Assembly (NCBI RefSeq): GCF_014250685.1
Contig: NZ_JACFAJ010000011.1
Coordinates: 1-64,000, forward strand
Length of the DNA stretch: 64,000 bases
Source of the DNA: Cetobacterium sp. 2A
GTDB lineage: Bacteria > Fusobacteriota > Fusobacteriia > Fusobacteriales > Fusobacteriaceae
Reading direction: 5' to 3'
Made by a program: the position numbers and the translations under genes. The notes below the pieces were generated by a model. It ran no database searches and was not told where the DNA came from. It saw only the letters and a program-made list of their open reading frames with translations. Below, piece by piece: positions 9,301-16,679 of this stretch; position 1 is the stretch's first letter; every line of letters begins with the position of its first letter.

Positions 9301-11050
9301 AATTAATGTTCTTAGTTGCTCTACAACTTTTGAGGTTGGAGTTGATGTAGGAGAATTAGAAACAGTTTTTATGAGAAATATGCCACCTTCTCCTGCTAAT
9401 TATTCTCAAAGAGCGGGAAGAGCAGGAAGAAGAGGTAGTTCATCTGCATTTATTTTAACATTCTGTAGTCAAAAATCTCATGATTTTAATTTCTATAAAA
9501 ATCCAATACAAATGATAAAAGGAATGATACCACCTCCTAAATTTGATTTAAATAATAAAAAAATAATATTGAGACATATTTATGCTATATGTTTTAGTCA
9601 TTTTTGGAAGAGCAATATAAATTATTACGGAGAAGGAAAAGTTTTAAATTCTTTAGCTGATAATATAGTTCAATCATTTAAAGAGTATTTATTATCAAAA
9701 CCAAATGAAATTAAAATATTCCTAAAAAATATTTTAAATGAAGAAATTAAAAATGACTTAGGAATTGATAAGTGGGAGTGGGTGGATTCTTTAATTTCCG
9801 ATTCACCTGCAGGGGCAATTTATAGAGCAAAAAAAGAATTCTTCTCAGAAATTAATGAAATTGATGAAGCAATAAAAAAACTTAAAAGTGATATTTTAAA
9901 TTCTAATAAGATAGGAAATAAAGCTTATAATTTAAAAAGTATTGAAATGATGAAAGCTAACATAGAAAGTAAAATAACTATAAATTATTTTGCACAAAAA
10001 AATCTATTACCTAGATATGGATTCCCTGTTGATACAGTGGAATTATATTCAAATACTAAAGATGAATTAAGACTTTCAAGAGATTTAGGAATAGCTATAT
10101 CAGAATATGCACCTGGTGGCCAAGTAATCGCAAATGGAAATCTTTTAACAAGTAGATATCTAAAAAAAGTCCCAACTTTAAACTGGAAAATATATAATTA
10201 TGGTATTTGTAAAGAGTGTAAAACTTTAAATCAACACTTAGATACTAAAATAACAGAAGAAAGAGAAAAGTGTTCAAACTGTGGAGAAGAAGTAAATTTA
10301 AGTGAAAAATATATTGTCCCTGAATTTGGATTTAAAATAGAGAATACTCCTATTGAAAAAGCTGGAACAAAAAAACCTAAAAAGTTATATTCATCAGATA
10401 TATATGCTATTGAAAATAAGAATGCGCAAAAAATAGCAGAAAAAGAAGTTCTTTGGGGTGAAGGAAGGTTAATTTTAAAAAGTTTTAAAGATGAAGAAAT
10501 GGGGATTATTAGCCAAAATAAATTCTATATTTGTGAAACATGTGGATATGGAGAAAAAGGAATAGGAAATACAAATCAACCTTTTAAAACAGTTAAACAT
10601 GAAAATTCAACAGGTTATGAGTGCAAAACTCAATTAAAACCCTATAGCTTAGGACATAAATTTAAAACAGACATTGTTTCAATAGATTTTATTAGCAAAA
10701 ATTACTTAGAAATTAATGAATCTCTTCTTTATGCAATTTTAGAAGGAATTAGTAGTATTTTAAATATTGATAGAACTGATATAGCTGGATGCTTAAAAAA
10801 AATAGATAGAAAAAATCATATTGTTATATATGATACTGTTCCTGGAGGAGCAGGTCATGTAAAAAGACTTTTAGAAGAAGACAATATGATTAAAATATTA
10901 AAAGAAGCATTTAAAATAGTTAGTGAATGTGAATGTGGAGAAGAAACTTCTTGTTATTCTTGTTTGAGAGATTATTCTAATCAAAGATATCACGAAAATC
11001 TTTCGAGAGGAAATGTTATAAATACATTAAATAGCTTGAAAAACAATTAA
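6356..11050 (+). CDS. Large DEAD/DEAH-box helicase with C-terminal DUF1998-type zinc module (DruE/DrmB-like)
   Basis: A 1564-residue superfamily 2 helicase. Walker A TGTGSGKTES lies near residue 115, DEAH in VLDEAHTYKGALG near 255, TSASLG near 291. The second RecA domain carries STTFEVGVDVGELETV and QRAGRAGRRG near 988-1025. Several Cys pairs form probable zinc ribbons (CKFC near 484, CAKCGG and CNCG near 555-575, CRSCGS near 595, CKECK near 1285). The C-terminal end has YDTVPGGAGHVKRL and CECGEETSCYSCLRDYSNQR, typical of DUF1998 helicases. Such helicases are core components of Druantia (DruE) and DISARM-related defence systems. The pairing with one large unknown upstream gene favours a Druantia III-like unit; no methylase or PLD nuclease expected of DISARM is present. 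Helicase identity is firm, defence role is inferred. Confidence 0.82.
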   Translation: MSELNPIQAAKNIKEKYIEYLLTTFKIADKEIEEQFKNELFKKNKLSKGPFLEVSNSFEKGKSINQLIKESVLTKEFKNFNSQEFPFKNKDLNIYFHQEQAIKKVANGENIIVSTGTGSGKTESFLIPILNHLLAEKEKGILSSGVRALILYPMNALVNDQMERFRKLLKDYPEITFGKFTGETEHKQQNAEVLHKEVVKEADIIPNEIISRDEMRKNPPHILITNYAMLEYLMLRPEDNTFFDGPNAKFWNFIVLDEAHTYKGALGIELSMLLRRLKETIKKTNNIRFILTSASLGRGVKDNPDIVKFAENLTGENFKEENIIGATRVKYTTTGDKKFDLNIYTKISEVLEDKNKIIDILKEYKLNNYFENIDKYSIEEILFELILKDENFYKLRCLLNEPKEVYEILKEMNILDENYLLNFIKVASKAKKDNVELFKSKYHYFFKALEGGFLSLYPKKNFYLNRMEKVNIDDETLKVFEISTCKFCNEIYLVGEVVNSRFHYKVLNQKINYMTEDASADLEYFLLKSDIIEKNEDENFSENEKLTNEPYELCAKCGGVFNKNYLGDKCNCGNKYLIDVIRINKNTKMQTLHTCRSCGSTNPKSSVLKRFVIGAEGATAALGTALHESLPDTIIKTATNEVKEISTNRFFGNKKTTTKKREETIRQFLVFSDSRQAAAYYATFMEESYNKFLRKRVVYEVISKSNIDLSIDQLINQVQAIFETNKIFETKDCQAEACKSVFFELFSIDRRYSLEGVGLAQFYIDFDKEQIDTGLFSLEETNALLQELCNIFKYKSIIDYDHYNITKSQKEYFMYSTKENYINLSDQNIEEGIFSWLTTKNNNSRFKLIEKVLNAPTEMIKEFLIEMWKSVLNSEEKPLLKVVRNNYKLNIENIKVRSGNKIDWYYCKKCKKITPNNIKNICPTYSCNGLLEKINPNDLYKENHYRNLTKELLIKPFKINEHTAQLDAKLAYKIQKQFSEKQINVLSCSTTFEVGVDVGELETVFMRNMPPSPANYSQRAGRAGRRGSSSAFILTFCSQKSHDFNFYKNPIQMIKGMIPPPKFDLNNKKIILRHIYAICFSHFWKSNINYYGEGKVLNSLADNIVQSFKEYLLSKPNEIKIFLKNILNEEIKNDLGIDKWEWVDSLISDSPAGAIYRAKKEFFSEINEIDEAIKKLKSDILNSNKIGNKAYNLKSIEMMKANIESKITINYFAQKNLLPRYGFPVDTVELYSNTKDELRLSRDLGIAISEYAPGGQVIANGNLLTSRYLKKVPTLNWKIYNYGICKECKTLNQHLDTKITEEREKCSNCGEEVNLSEKYIVPEFGFKIENTPIEKAGTKKPKKLYSSDIYAIENKNAQKIAEKEVLWGEGRLILKSFKDEEMGIISQNKFYICETCGYGEKGIGNTNQPFKTVKHENSTGYECKTQLKPYSLGHKFKTDIVSIDFISKNYLEINESLLYAILEGISSILNIDRTDIAGCLKKIDRKNHIVIYDTVPGGAGHVKRLLEEDNMIKILKEAFKIVSECECGEETSCYSCLRDYSNQRYHENLSRGNVINTLNSLKNN

Positions 11051-11286
11051 AAAATAACGAATAAAAAATTACCTTTTTATATTATCATATGCATAAAATC
11101 CAAATATTTTTTATTATTTTTTTTTGTTCTATTAAAAGACACTTTAGTGTATCGTCTATACTCTTTAGAAAATAGTAAATATTTTTGAATATTATTTGAT
11201 GAATTAGAATTTTATTTCATCATTCTCTGGCTTTTTGTTATTAGAAAAAATTATAAATACTCACTATTTCTTTAGGAATAGTGGAG

Positions 11287-11336
11287 CTACGGATGCTGTA
11301 TTCCTTTGATACTTCATCCGTAGTCACCTCTTTTTT
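11287..11336 (+). terminator. Structured hairpin with T tract downstream of the helicase gene
   Basis: Arms CTACGGATG (11287-11295) and CATCCGTAG (11315-11323) enclose an inner 4-bp stem GTAT/ATAC, followed by TCACCTC and a T run. It probably terminates the two-gene helicase unit about 240 bases after its stop, or acts in the end of the opposing comB transcript. The rest of 11051-11359 is AT-rich and shows no gene. Confidence 0.6.
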
Positions 11337-11359
11337 AAATATTTTTTGAAACTATAATA

Positions 11360-12064
11360 TTATATAGTTACTGTTCCTTTTTTATACTGAGGAGCAATAT
11401 CATACAAATCTACTGAGAAACAATGCTCTAAATCTCCTTCAAATCCAATACTTTTAAGGTAAGAGTAGTGCTTACTTCCTTCTAGTATTGTTTCTATAGG
11501 TAATTCCAGTTGTGCCACTCTCAAAATACTTCTACTGAAATCAGACATTGTAATAAATGTCTGATTTTCTAATTTTTTTACTATCAAACCAGCACATAAT
11601 GCATCATCTAATGAAAATTCATCATCTGTTCCTGCACATATAATCACTACATCTTCATTTTGTTCTAAAAGCTCTTTTGAAATAGCTGAAATATTTAAAA
11701 AACTAGCTATATATAACATTTTAGATTTTAAAGCACTTTCAATAGCTCTCGTCCCATTACTTGTTGTCATAAAAATTTCTCTATTTTCAACTATTTCTCT
11801 CTTATACTCAAGTGGAGAATTTCCAAGATCAAATCCATCAATTTTTAACCCTCTTCTTTCTCCAGATAATATAGGTCTTTCGACTTTCTTACTCTCTTCA
11901 AGAACTGATTCAATCGATTTGAAGGGATGGATAGATTTTGCTCCGTTAAATAAGGCAGTTACCATAACTGTCGTTGCTCTTAATACATCGATAACCACAA
12001 CTATTTTCCCTTGTGTATTTTGTTCTGTTACCTCTTTAGCTGATGATAAAATTGTTATGTTCAT
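11360..12064 (-). CDS. comB: 2-phosphosulfolactate phosphatase family protein (ComB-like)
   Basis: The 234 residues carry all ComB family blocks: VVVIDVLRATT near residues 22-32, LSGERRGLKIDGFDLGNSP near 70-88, MTTSNGTRA near 98-106, and ICAGTDDEFSLDDALCAG near 140-157. In methanogens ComB is a Mg-dependent phosphatase that releases sulfolactate from 2-phosphosulfolactate in coenzyme M synthesis. In bacteria the true substrate is often unknown, and no comA or comC relative lies in this window. The ATG follows GAGGTGAAC. It is the second gene of a minus-strand pair with the upstream methylase (18 bases apart). Confidence 0.85.
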   Translation of the reverse strand: MNITILSSAKEVTEQNTQGKIVVVIDVLRATTVMVTALFNGAKSIHPFKSIESVLEESKKVERPILSGERRGLKIDGFDLGNSPLEYKREIVENREIFMTTSNGTRAIESALKSKMLYIASFLNISAISKELLEQNEDVVIICAGTDDEFSLDDALCAGLIVKKLENQTFITMSDFSRSILRVAQLELPIETILEGSKHYSYLKSIGFEGDLEHCFSVDLYDIAPQYKKGTVTI

Positions 12065-12082
12065 AGAAGTTCACCTCATATT

Positions 12083-13024
12083 TTATTTGCATACTGATAT
12101 ATATCTTTTAAAACTTCCTTTACTCACAGTACAGCTATCAATTATTTCAAATCCTGATTTTTTTATCATTGAGTCTAAATTTTCAAATGATATCATTATC
12201 ATTTTTTTAGAAATTCTTCTGGCTGTATTAATAATATCTTGTTGTTCTTCTAAACTCGTATGGCTAAATATTCCATAAGGAATATCAATTATAGATGAAT
12301 CGTATTCTTCATCTATATCATGCATATCCCCAGTTATAACTTTTGGTTCTAAAGCATAGAACTCTAAATTTTCTTTTGCATTTAGAGAAATCTGAGAATT
12401 TATTTCATATCCCACTATATCGTAATTCATAGATAACCCTTCTACTATAGTTGTTCCAACTCCACAGCACGGATCTATAATTTTAGTTTCACAATTTCCA
12501 TCAGCTGCAATATTTACTACTGCTCTTGCCAACTTTACACCCATTGAATTTGAATATGAGTGAGGTTTTCTATCATGCTCATGCCACTTGTAATTATTCT
12601 TATCCATGATTCCAAATAACCATTTTTCCTTATATTTCGTTAGCCCTAAAGTTATTTCTGGATTTCTCATATCAGGAAAACCAATAATTCTTAATCCAAC
12701 TTCTTTAATATTTTTTAATCTATCTTCATAGGGAATATTTCCACTTTCAAGTCTTAAATATTCAACCTTAAAGTTATCAAAACTCATTTTATTTTTTTCA
12801 AGTTCCTGAAGAATCTCTTCAAAGCTATCTTTTTCATAAACTATATCTAATCCACTTTTAATAAATGGACTATTTGATGCTATAAAGCATCTTTCAGAAA
12901 TTAAAACTTTATTTTCTGGTTCTTTTCCAAATAAGGTTCTCATCTCCATTAGACATAATTCCTCTTCAAAAACAGGGTAATTTACTGCATATAAATATTT
13001 ATTTAACTTATTTAAACTCTTCAT
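12083..13024 (-). CDS. Trm11/UPF0020-like SAM-dependent RNA or DNA methyltransferase
   Basis: A 313-residue protein with a family-like N-terminal region, the hallmark RKPHSYSNSMGVKLAR near residue 152, SAM-binding motif IIDPCCGVGTTIVEG near 184-198, and a catalytic IIDIPYGIF near 246 in place of the more common DPPY. This arrangement matches Trm11-type guanosine N2-methylases and archaeal or bacterial relatives that act on tRNA. The exact target cannot be read from the sequence. Its stop is 18 bases before comB, so the two are an operon. Confidence 0.75.
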   Translation of the reverse strand: MKSLNKLNKYLYAVNYPVFEEELCLMEMRTLFGKEPENKVLISERCFIASNSPFIKSGLDIVYEKDSFEEILQELEKNKMSFDNFKVEYLRLESGNIPYEDRLKNIKEVGLRIIGFPDMRNPEITLGLTKYKEKWLFGIMDKNNYKWHEHDRKPHSYSNSMGVKLARAVVNIAADGNCETKIIDPCCGVGTTIVEGLSMNYDIVGYEINSQISLNAKENLEFYALEPKVITGDMHDIDEEYDSSIIDIPYGIFSHTSLEEQQDIINTARRISKKMIMISFENLDSMIKKSGFEIIDSCTVSKGSFKRYISVCK

Positions 13025-13138
13025 TGTTCCTACTTTCTAATAATTTTCATACAATTATTTTAAATTATACAATAAAATCTTTTAATTTCACATAAAAAAT
13101 ATTGTATAATATTGAAAACAAGTTATGGGAGATAAGTT

Positions 13139-13729
13139 ATGAATAATAAAAAAGGTGGAAACAAGATAAGTAGACCTCTAACTAATAACGAATTTTTAAA
13201 AATAATAGAATATATTAAATCTAAAGATGTAAAACTGATGTTAATTATTGAAGCGACTACAGGTTTAAGGATACAAGACATCGCAATTTTAAAATGGAGT
13301 AATCTAAGAAATGGAAAATTAGAAATATCTGAAATGAAAACAAAAAAAACTCAAAATAGAGAGTATCCTCTTTGGCTAAGAAATATGTTGGAAGATTTTA
13401 AAGAAGAAAATTGTAAAAAAATTAATGATTATCTATTTTTAGAAAATGATAAAAATTTTAAAAATCAAATAAATGCCTTAGTAAGAAAATGCCAAAGACA
13501 AATTCAAACTTCTTGTAAATTATCAGATATAGAATCAACTCATATTTCTACTCATAGTTTTAGAAAATATTTTGCCACTGAAAACTACAAAGCTACAAAA
13601 GATATCGTTCTAATTCAAGAGATGCTAAACCACACAAGTCTTGCAACAACAAGAAAATATATCCGAATTAATCAGGAAGAAGTAAATGAAGTTTGTAGAA
13701 ATTTTGATCCTTTTTCTAGAAAATATTAA
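13139..13729 (+). CDS. Short tyrosine recombinase, catalytic domain only
   Basis: The 196 residues align with the catalytic half of Xer/phage integrases: first Arg in TTGLRIQDIAILKW near residue 43, box II THSFRKYFATENY near 140 (H-x-x-R), HTSLATTRKYIRI near 163-175 with the His and the nucleophile Tyr. The N-terminal core-binding (SAM-like) domain is absent, yet there is no sign of truncation: an ATG follows GGGAGATAAGTT. It stands alone between convergent or divergent neighbours. It could be a replicon-resolution recombinase or an integrase left by the nearby island. Confidence 0.85.
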   Translation: MNNKKGGNKISRPLTNNEFLKIIEYIKSKDVKLMLIIEATTGLRIQDIAILKWSNLRNGKLEISEMKTKKTQNREYPLWLRNMLEDFKEENCKKINDYLFLENDKNFKNQINALVRKCQRQIQTSCKLSDIESTHISTHSFRKYFATENYKATKDIVLIQEMLNHTSLATTRKYIRINQEEVNEVCRNFDPFSRKY

Positions 13730-13737
13730 ATTAATAA

Positions 13738-13769
13738 AAGGAACAATCAGGAATTCCCAATTGTTCCTT
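13738..13769 (-). terminator. Bidirectional terminator between the recombinase and the M20 gene
   Basis: Ten-bp perfect arms AAGGAACAAT and ATTGTTCCTT (13738-13747, 13760-13769). The T-rich tract lies on the minus-strand side, so it mainly ends the M20 transcript, but it can also serve the recombinase gene 9 bases away. Confidence 0.75.
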
Positions 13770-13779
13770 CCATAAATTT

Positions 13780-14964
13780 TTAATTTATTTTTAAATAGTC
13801 ATATGCTACTTGAGCCAAAGCTTTAGAACTTGTTTCTAAATTAGAATCATTCCATCTAAGTCTAGGATGATGTAAAAATGTTTCAATTTCTTCTTGATTA
13901 TCCTTAGCTCCAATCAAGAAAAAATTACTAGGAATATTTTTTCCAAAATATGAGAAATCTTCTGAACCCATCAACGGGTTTTCTAATATTACAATATTTT
14001 CTTCCCCTAAAGCTTCACTTAAAGATTTTTTTGCTATATCAAAAAGATTCTTATCATTTATTAAAGTCGGATACATTCTATCAATATCAAACTTATATTT
14101 TGCATTATAAGCTAAAGTAAGTCCCTTTAAAATTTGATCCATTCTTTCTAATATTTCTGCAGTTAAATTCTCATCAAAAGTTCTTATTGTTCCCTTAATT
14201 GTTAATGTATCGGGTATTACATTTCCAGCTTCTCCTGATTTTATACTACAACAAGATAGTACCGCTGGTGTTAATGTTGAAATATTTCTACTTATTATAT
14301 TCTGAAAATTGATAACAGCTTGGCACCCTACTATAATAGGATCCACTGTTTTTTCTGGAAGCGAACCATGTCCACCCACCCCTTGAATTTCAATTTCAAA
14401 AGCTGTAGGATGTGCCATCATTTCTTGTTCTTTGAAAATAATTTTTCCAGATGGATAACTTGGCCAAAGGTGACACCCAAATGCTGCATCAACTTTTGGA
14501 TTTTCCAAGATTCCTTCTTCTATCATTGGTTTTGCACCACCAGGACCCTCTTCAGCTGGTTGGAATACTAGTTTTATATTTCCAGAAATCTCATCTTTTA
14601 ATTCATTTAAAATCATTGCTGCTCCTAAAAGTCCAGCCACATGACCATCGTGTCCACAAGCATGCATCATTCCAGGAATTTTAGATTTATACTCACAATC
14701 TGTTTCTTCATGAATCGGTAGAGCGTCCATATCAGCTCTAAGTAAAACTGTTTTCCCTGGATATTTTCCTTCGATTAGTCCTACTACTCCTGTTTTTGCT
14801 ACTTCTCCTTTATAGGGTATTCCTAATTTATCCAGTTCCTTTTTTATTAATGCAGCTGTTTTAAACTCATGAAAACCAATCTCAGGATTTTGATGTAACT
14901 CTCTTCTAATTTCTACTATTTTTCCTAAATTTTGCTTCGCTAATTTATTTATTCTTTCTTTCAT
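13780..14964 (-). CDS. M20 family metallo-amidohydrolase (N-acyl amino acid / aminobenzoyl-glutamate hydrolase type)
   Basis: A 394-residue cytoplasmic zinc or manganese amidohydrolase. Metal-binding blocks are plain: LLRADMDALPI near residue 74, MMHACGHDGH near 100, FQPAEEGPGGA near 134, and the late His in LHHPRL near 364. The dimerisation insert IQGVGGHGSLPEKTVDPI is present. Family members (hippurate hydrolase, N-acyl-L-amino acid deacylase, AbgA/AbgB) release amino acids from N-acyl conjugates. The AbgT-type transporter gene ends 10 bases upstream, so substrate is probably an imported N-acyl amino acid or p-aminobenzoyl-glutamate. Confidence 0.92.
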   Translation of the reverse strand: MKERINKLAKQNLGKIVEIRRELHQNPEIGFHEFKTAALIKKELDKLGIPYKGEVAKTGVVGLIEGKYPGKTVLLRADMDALPIHEETDCEYKSKIPGMMHACGHDGHVAGLLGAAMILNELKDEISGNIKLVFQPAEEGPGGAKPMIEEGILENPKVDAAFGCHLWPSYPSGKIIFKEQEMMAHPTAFEIEIQGVGGHGSLPEKTVDPIIVGCQAVINFQNIISRNISTLTPAVLSCCSIKSGEAGNVIPDTLTIKGTIRTFDENLTAEILERMDQILKGLTLAYNAKYKFDIDRMYPTLINDKNLFDIAKKSLSEALGEENIVILENPLMGSEDFSYFGKNIPSNFFLIGAKDNQEEIETFLHHPRLRWNDSNLETSSKALAQVAYDYLKIN

Positions 14965-14973
14965 TTATTCCTC

Positions 14974-16506
14974 CTATAACCCAAAAGGTATATCAAACAT
15001 TATAAAAGTTATTAATAGTGAAATACTTACTACAAGAGTTCCAAATGCATATGGAATCATATTTGCTATAAGACTTCCTATTCCAAAGTTTTTGTCATAT
15101 TTTTTACAAACTGCTAATAATAAAGTTAAATATGGAAATAACGGCGTTATCATATTTGTTGATGAATCTCCTATTCTATAAGCCATTTGGGTTAGTGCTG
15201 GATCATAACCTAAAAGCATAAACATAGGAACAAATATTGGAGATAAAATTGCCCATTTTGCCGAAGCACTACCTATGAAAAGATTTATAAATCCAACTAG
15301 GATAATATACATTGTTATTAATGGTATCCCTGAGAATCCCACTTTACTCAGTTTATCAGCTCCTTTAATAGCCATTACGATTCCTAAATTACTTTTACCA
15401 AATAAATTTAAGAATTGAGCTGCAACGAAAACTATAAAGAGATATCCACCCATTTCTCCTAAACTTTGTCCAACCATTCGAACAACATCTTTATCATTTT
15501 TTATCTTTTTTGTGATTTTTCCATAAACAATTCCAGGAATCAAAAATGCCAAAGTCATTACTATTATTAACCCTCCCATAAATGGAGACTTTGTAGAAAT
15601 TAAAGAACCTGAATTATCCTTAAAAAATGCATTTTCTCCAATGCAAAGAGATATTATAAAACCAAAGTAAATCAGAAGAGATATCCCTGCATATTTCAAA
15701 GCTTTTTTCTCCGACTCTTCTATATCTTTTTTTTCATGAATCTCATTTTGATTCTCTAATTTTGGAAATCTTGGTTCAATAATATTTTTTGTAATCCATG
15801 CTATTGCAATCATTTGGACTACTGCGTTTGCTATATTAAAAAATATTGTCATAGCTGGACTTCTCATAAATGTCTGATCTAACATTTGAGCTGATGGAAC
15901 GGTAAACGAAGTTATTAAGATATCGTTTAAGCTGACAAAAATCCCTGAACAAAACCCAATAGCTGCTCCTGCATAAGCTAGTAAAATTCCTATTATAGGA
16001 TTTTTCCCTAAATTTAAAAATATCAATGCTGCTAACTGTGGAAGAACAATAAATCCAGCATCTCCTATTCCCGTAAAAATAAGCCCCATTAGTACAACCG
16101 TATAATAAATCATTTCCTTTGGTACTTTTCCTACAACGACAGTTAATAAAGTTTTCAATAATCCACTTTTATCAGCTAATCCTATACCAATCATGGCAAT
16201 CAAAACAACTCCTAATGGAGGATAATTTTGAAATACTGTAATCATTTCAACAAGAATTTTTTTCAAATTTTCTATACTTAATAAATTATTTACAGCTATC
16301 ACTTCTTTGCTTATTGGGTGAGTTGCAACAATTCCAAGCTTATTACAAGTATAAGATATGATAAGTATTAACATACAGAGTATTACAAAAATCGAAACAG
16401 GATCGGGCAGTTTATTCCCTATTTTTTCAAATGAATTTAGCATTTTGTCTATTAAATTTTGTTTATTCTTATCCTCTACCATATAATCCTTTTTAAATTC
16501 TTCCAT
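14974..16506 (-). CDS. AbgT family transporter
   Basis: A 510-residue inner-membrane protein with about a dozen hydrophobic segments and AbgT signatures such as NKLPDPVSIFVILC near the N-terminus, FMGGLIIVMTLAFLIPGIVYG in the middle and MITPLFPYLTLLL near the end. I chose the ATG at 16506, which follows GGAGGGGATAATC; a longer reading to 16563 has no ribosome site. E. coli AbgT imports p-aminobenzoyl-glutamate; other members export antifolates. Co-transcription with an M20 hydrolase supports import and cleavage of an amide substrate. Confidence 0.9.
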   Translation of the reverse strand: MEEFKKDYMVEDKNKQNLIDKMLNSFEKIGNKLPDPVSIFVILCMLILIISYTCNKLGIVATHPISKEVIAVNNLLSIENLKKILVEMITVFQNYPPLGVVLIAMIGIGLADKSGLLKTLLTVVVGKVPKEMIYYTVVLMGLIFTGIGDAGFIVLPQLAALIFLNLGKNPIIGILLAYAGAAIGFCSGIFVSLNDILITSFTVPSAQMLDQTFMRSPAMTIFFNIANAVVQMIAIAWITKNIIEPRFPKLENQNEIHEKKDIEESEKKALKYAGISLLIYFGFIISLCIGENAFFKDNSGSLISTKSPFMGGLIIVMTLAFLIPGIVYGKITKKIKNDKDVVRMVGQSLGEMGGYLFIVFVAAQFLNLFGKSNLGIVMAIKGADKLSKVGFSGIPLITMYIILVGFINLFIGSASAKWAILSPIFVPMFMLLGYDPALTQMAYRIGDSSTNMITPLFPYLTLLLAVCKKYDKNFGIGSLIANMIPYAFGTLVVSISLLITFIMFDIPFGL

Positions 16507-16679
16507 GATTATCCCCTCCCATTCATCTATACTTTTTTTAATTTTATACTTTATATACTTCAACAGAATTGATTTGTCAATTTATTTAAATAATCAATTT
16601 TAGAATCAAGGAAAATAAGATTTCCATAGAATAGATAAACCAAGTTCAAAATATAATTTTAAGTGTAGGAGATACTATT

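Noticed and set aside
3587-11050. DISARM system
   Set aside because: DISARM needs a methylase and usually a PLD protein (DrmC) with the helicase; neither is adjacent, so a Druantia-like unit fits better.
11919-12278. Plus-strand 119-codon ORF across comB and the methylase
   Set aside because: Spans two well-supported minus-strand genes and their junction; no ribosome site.
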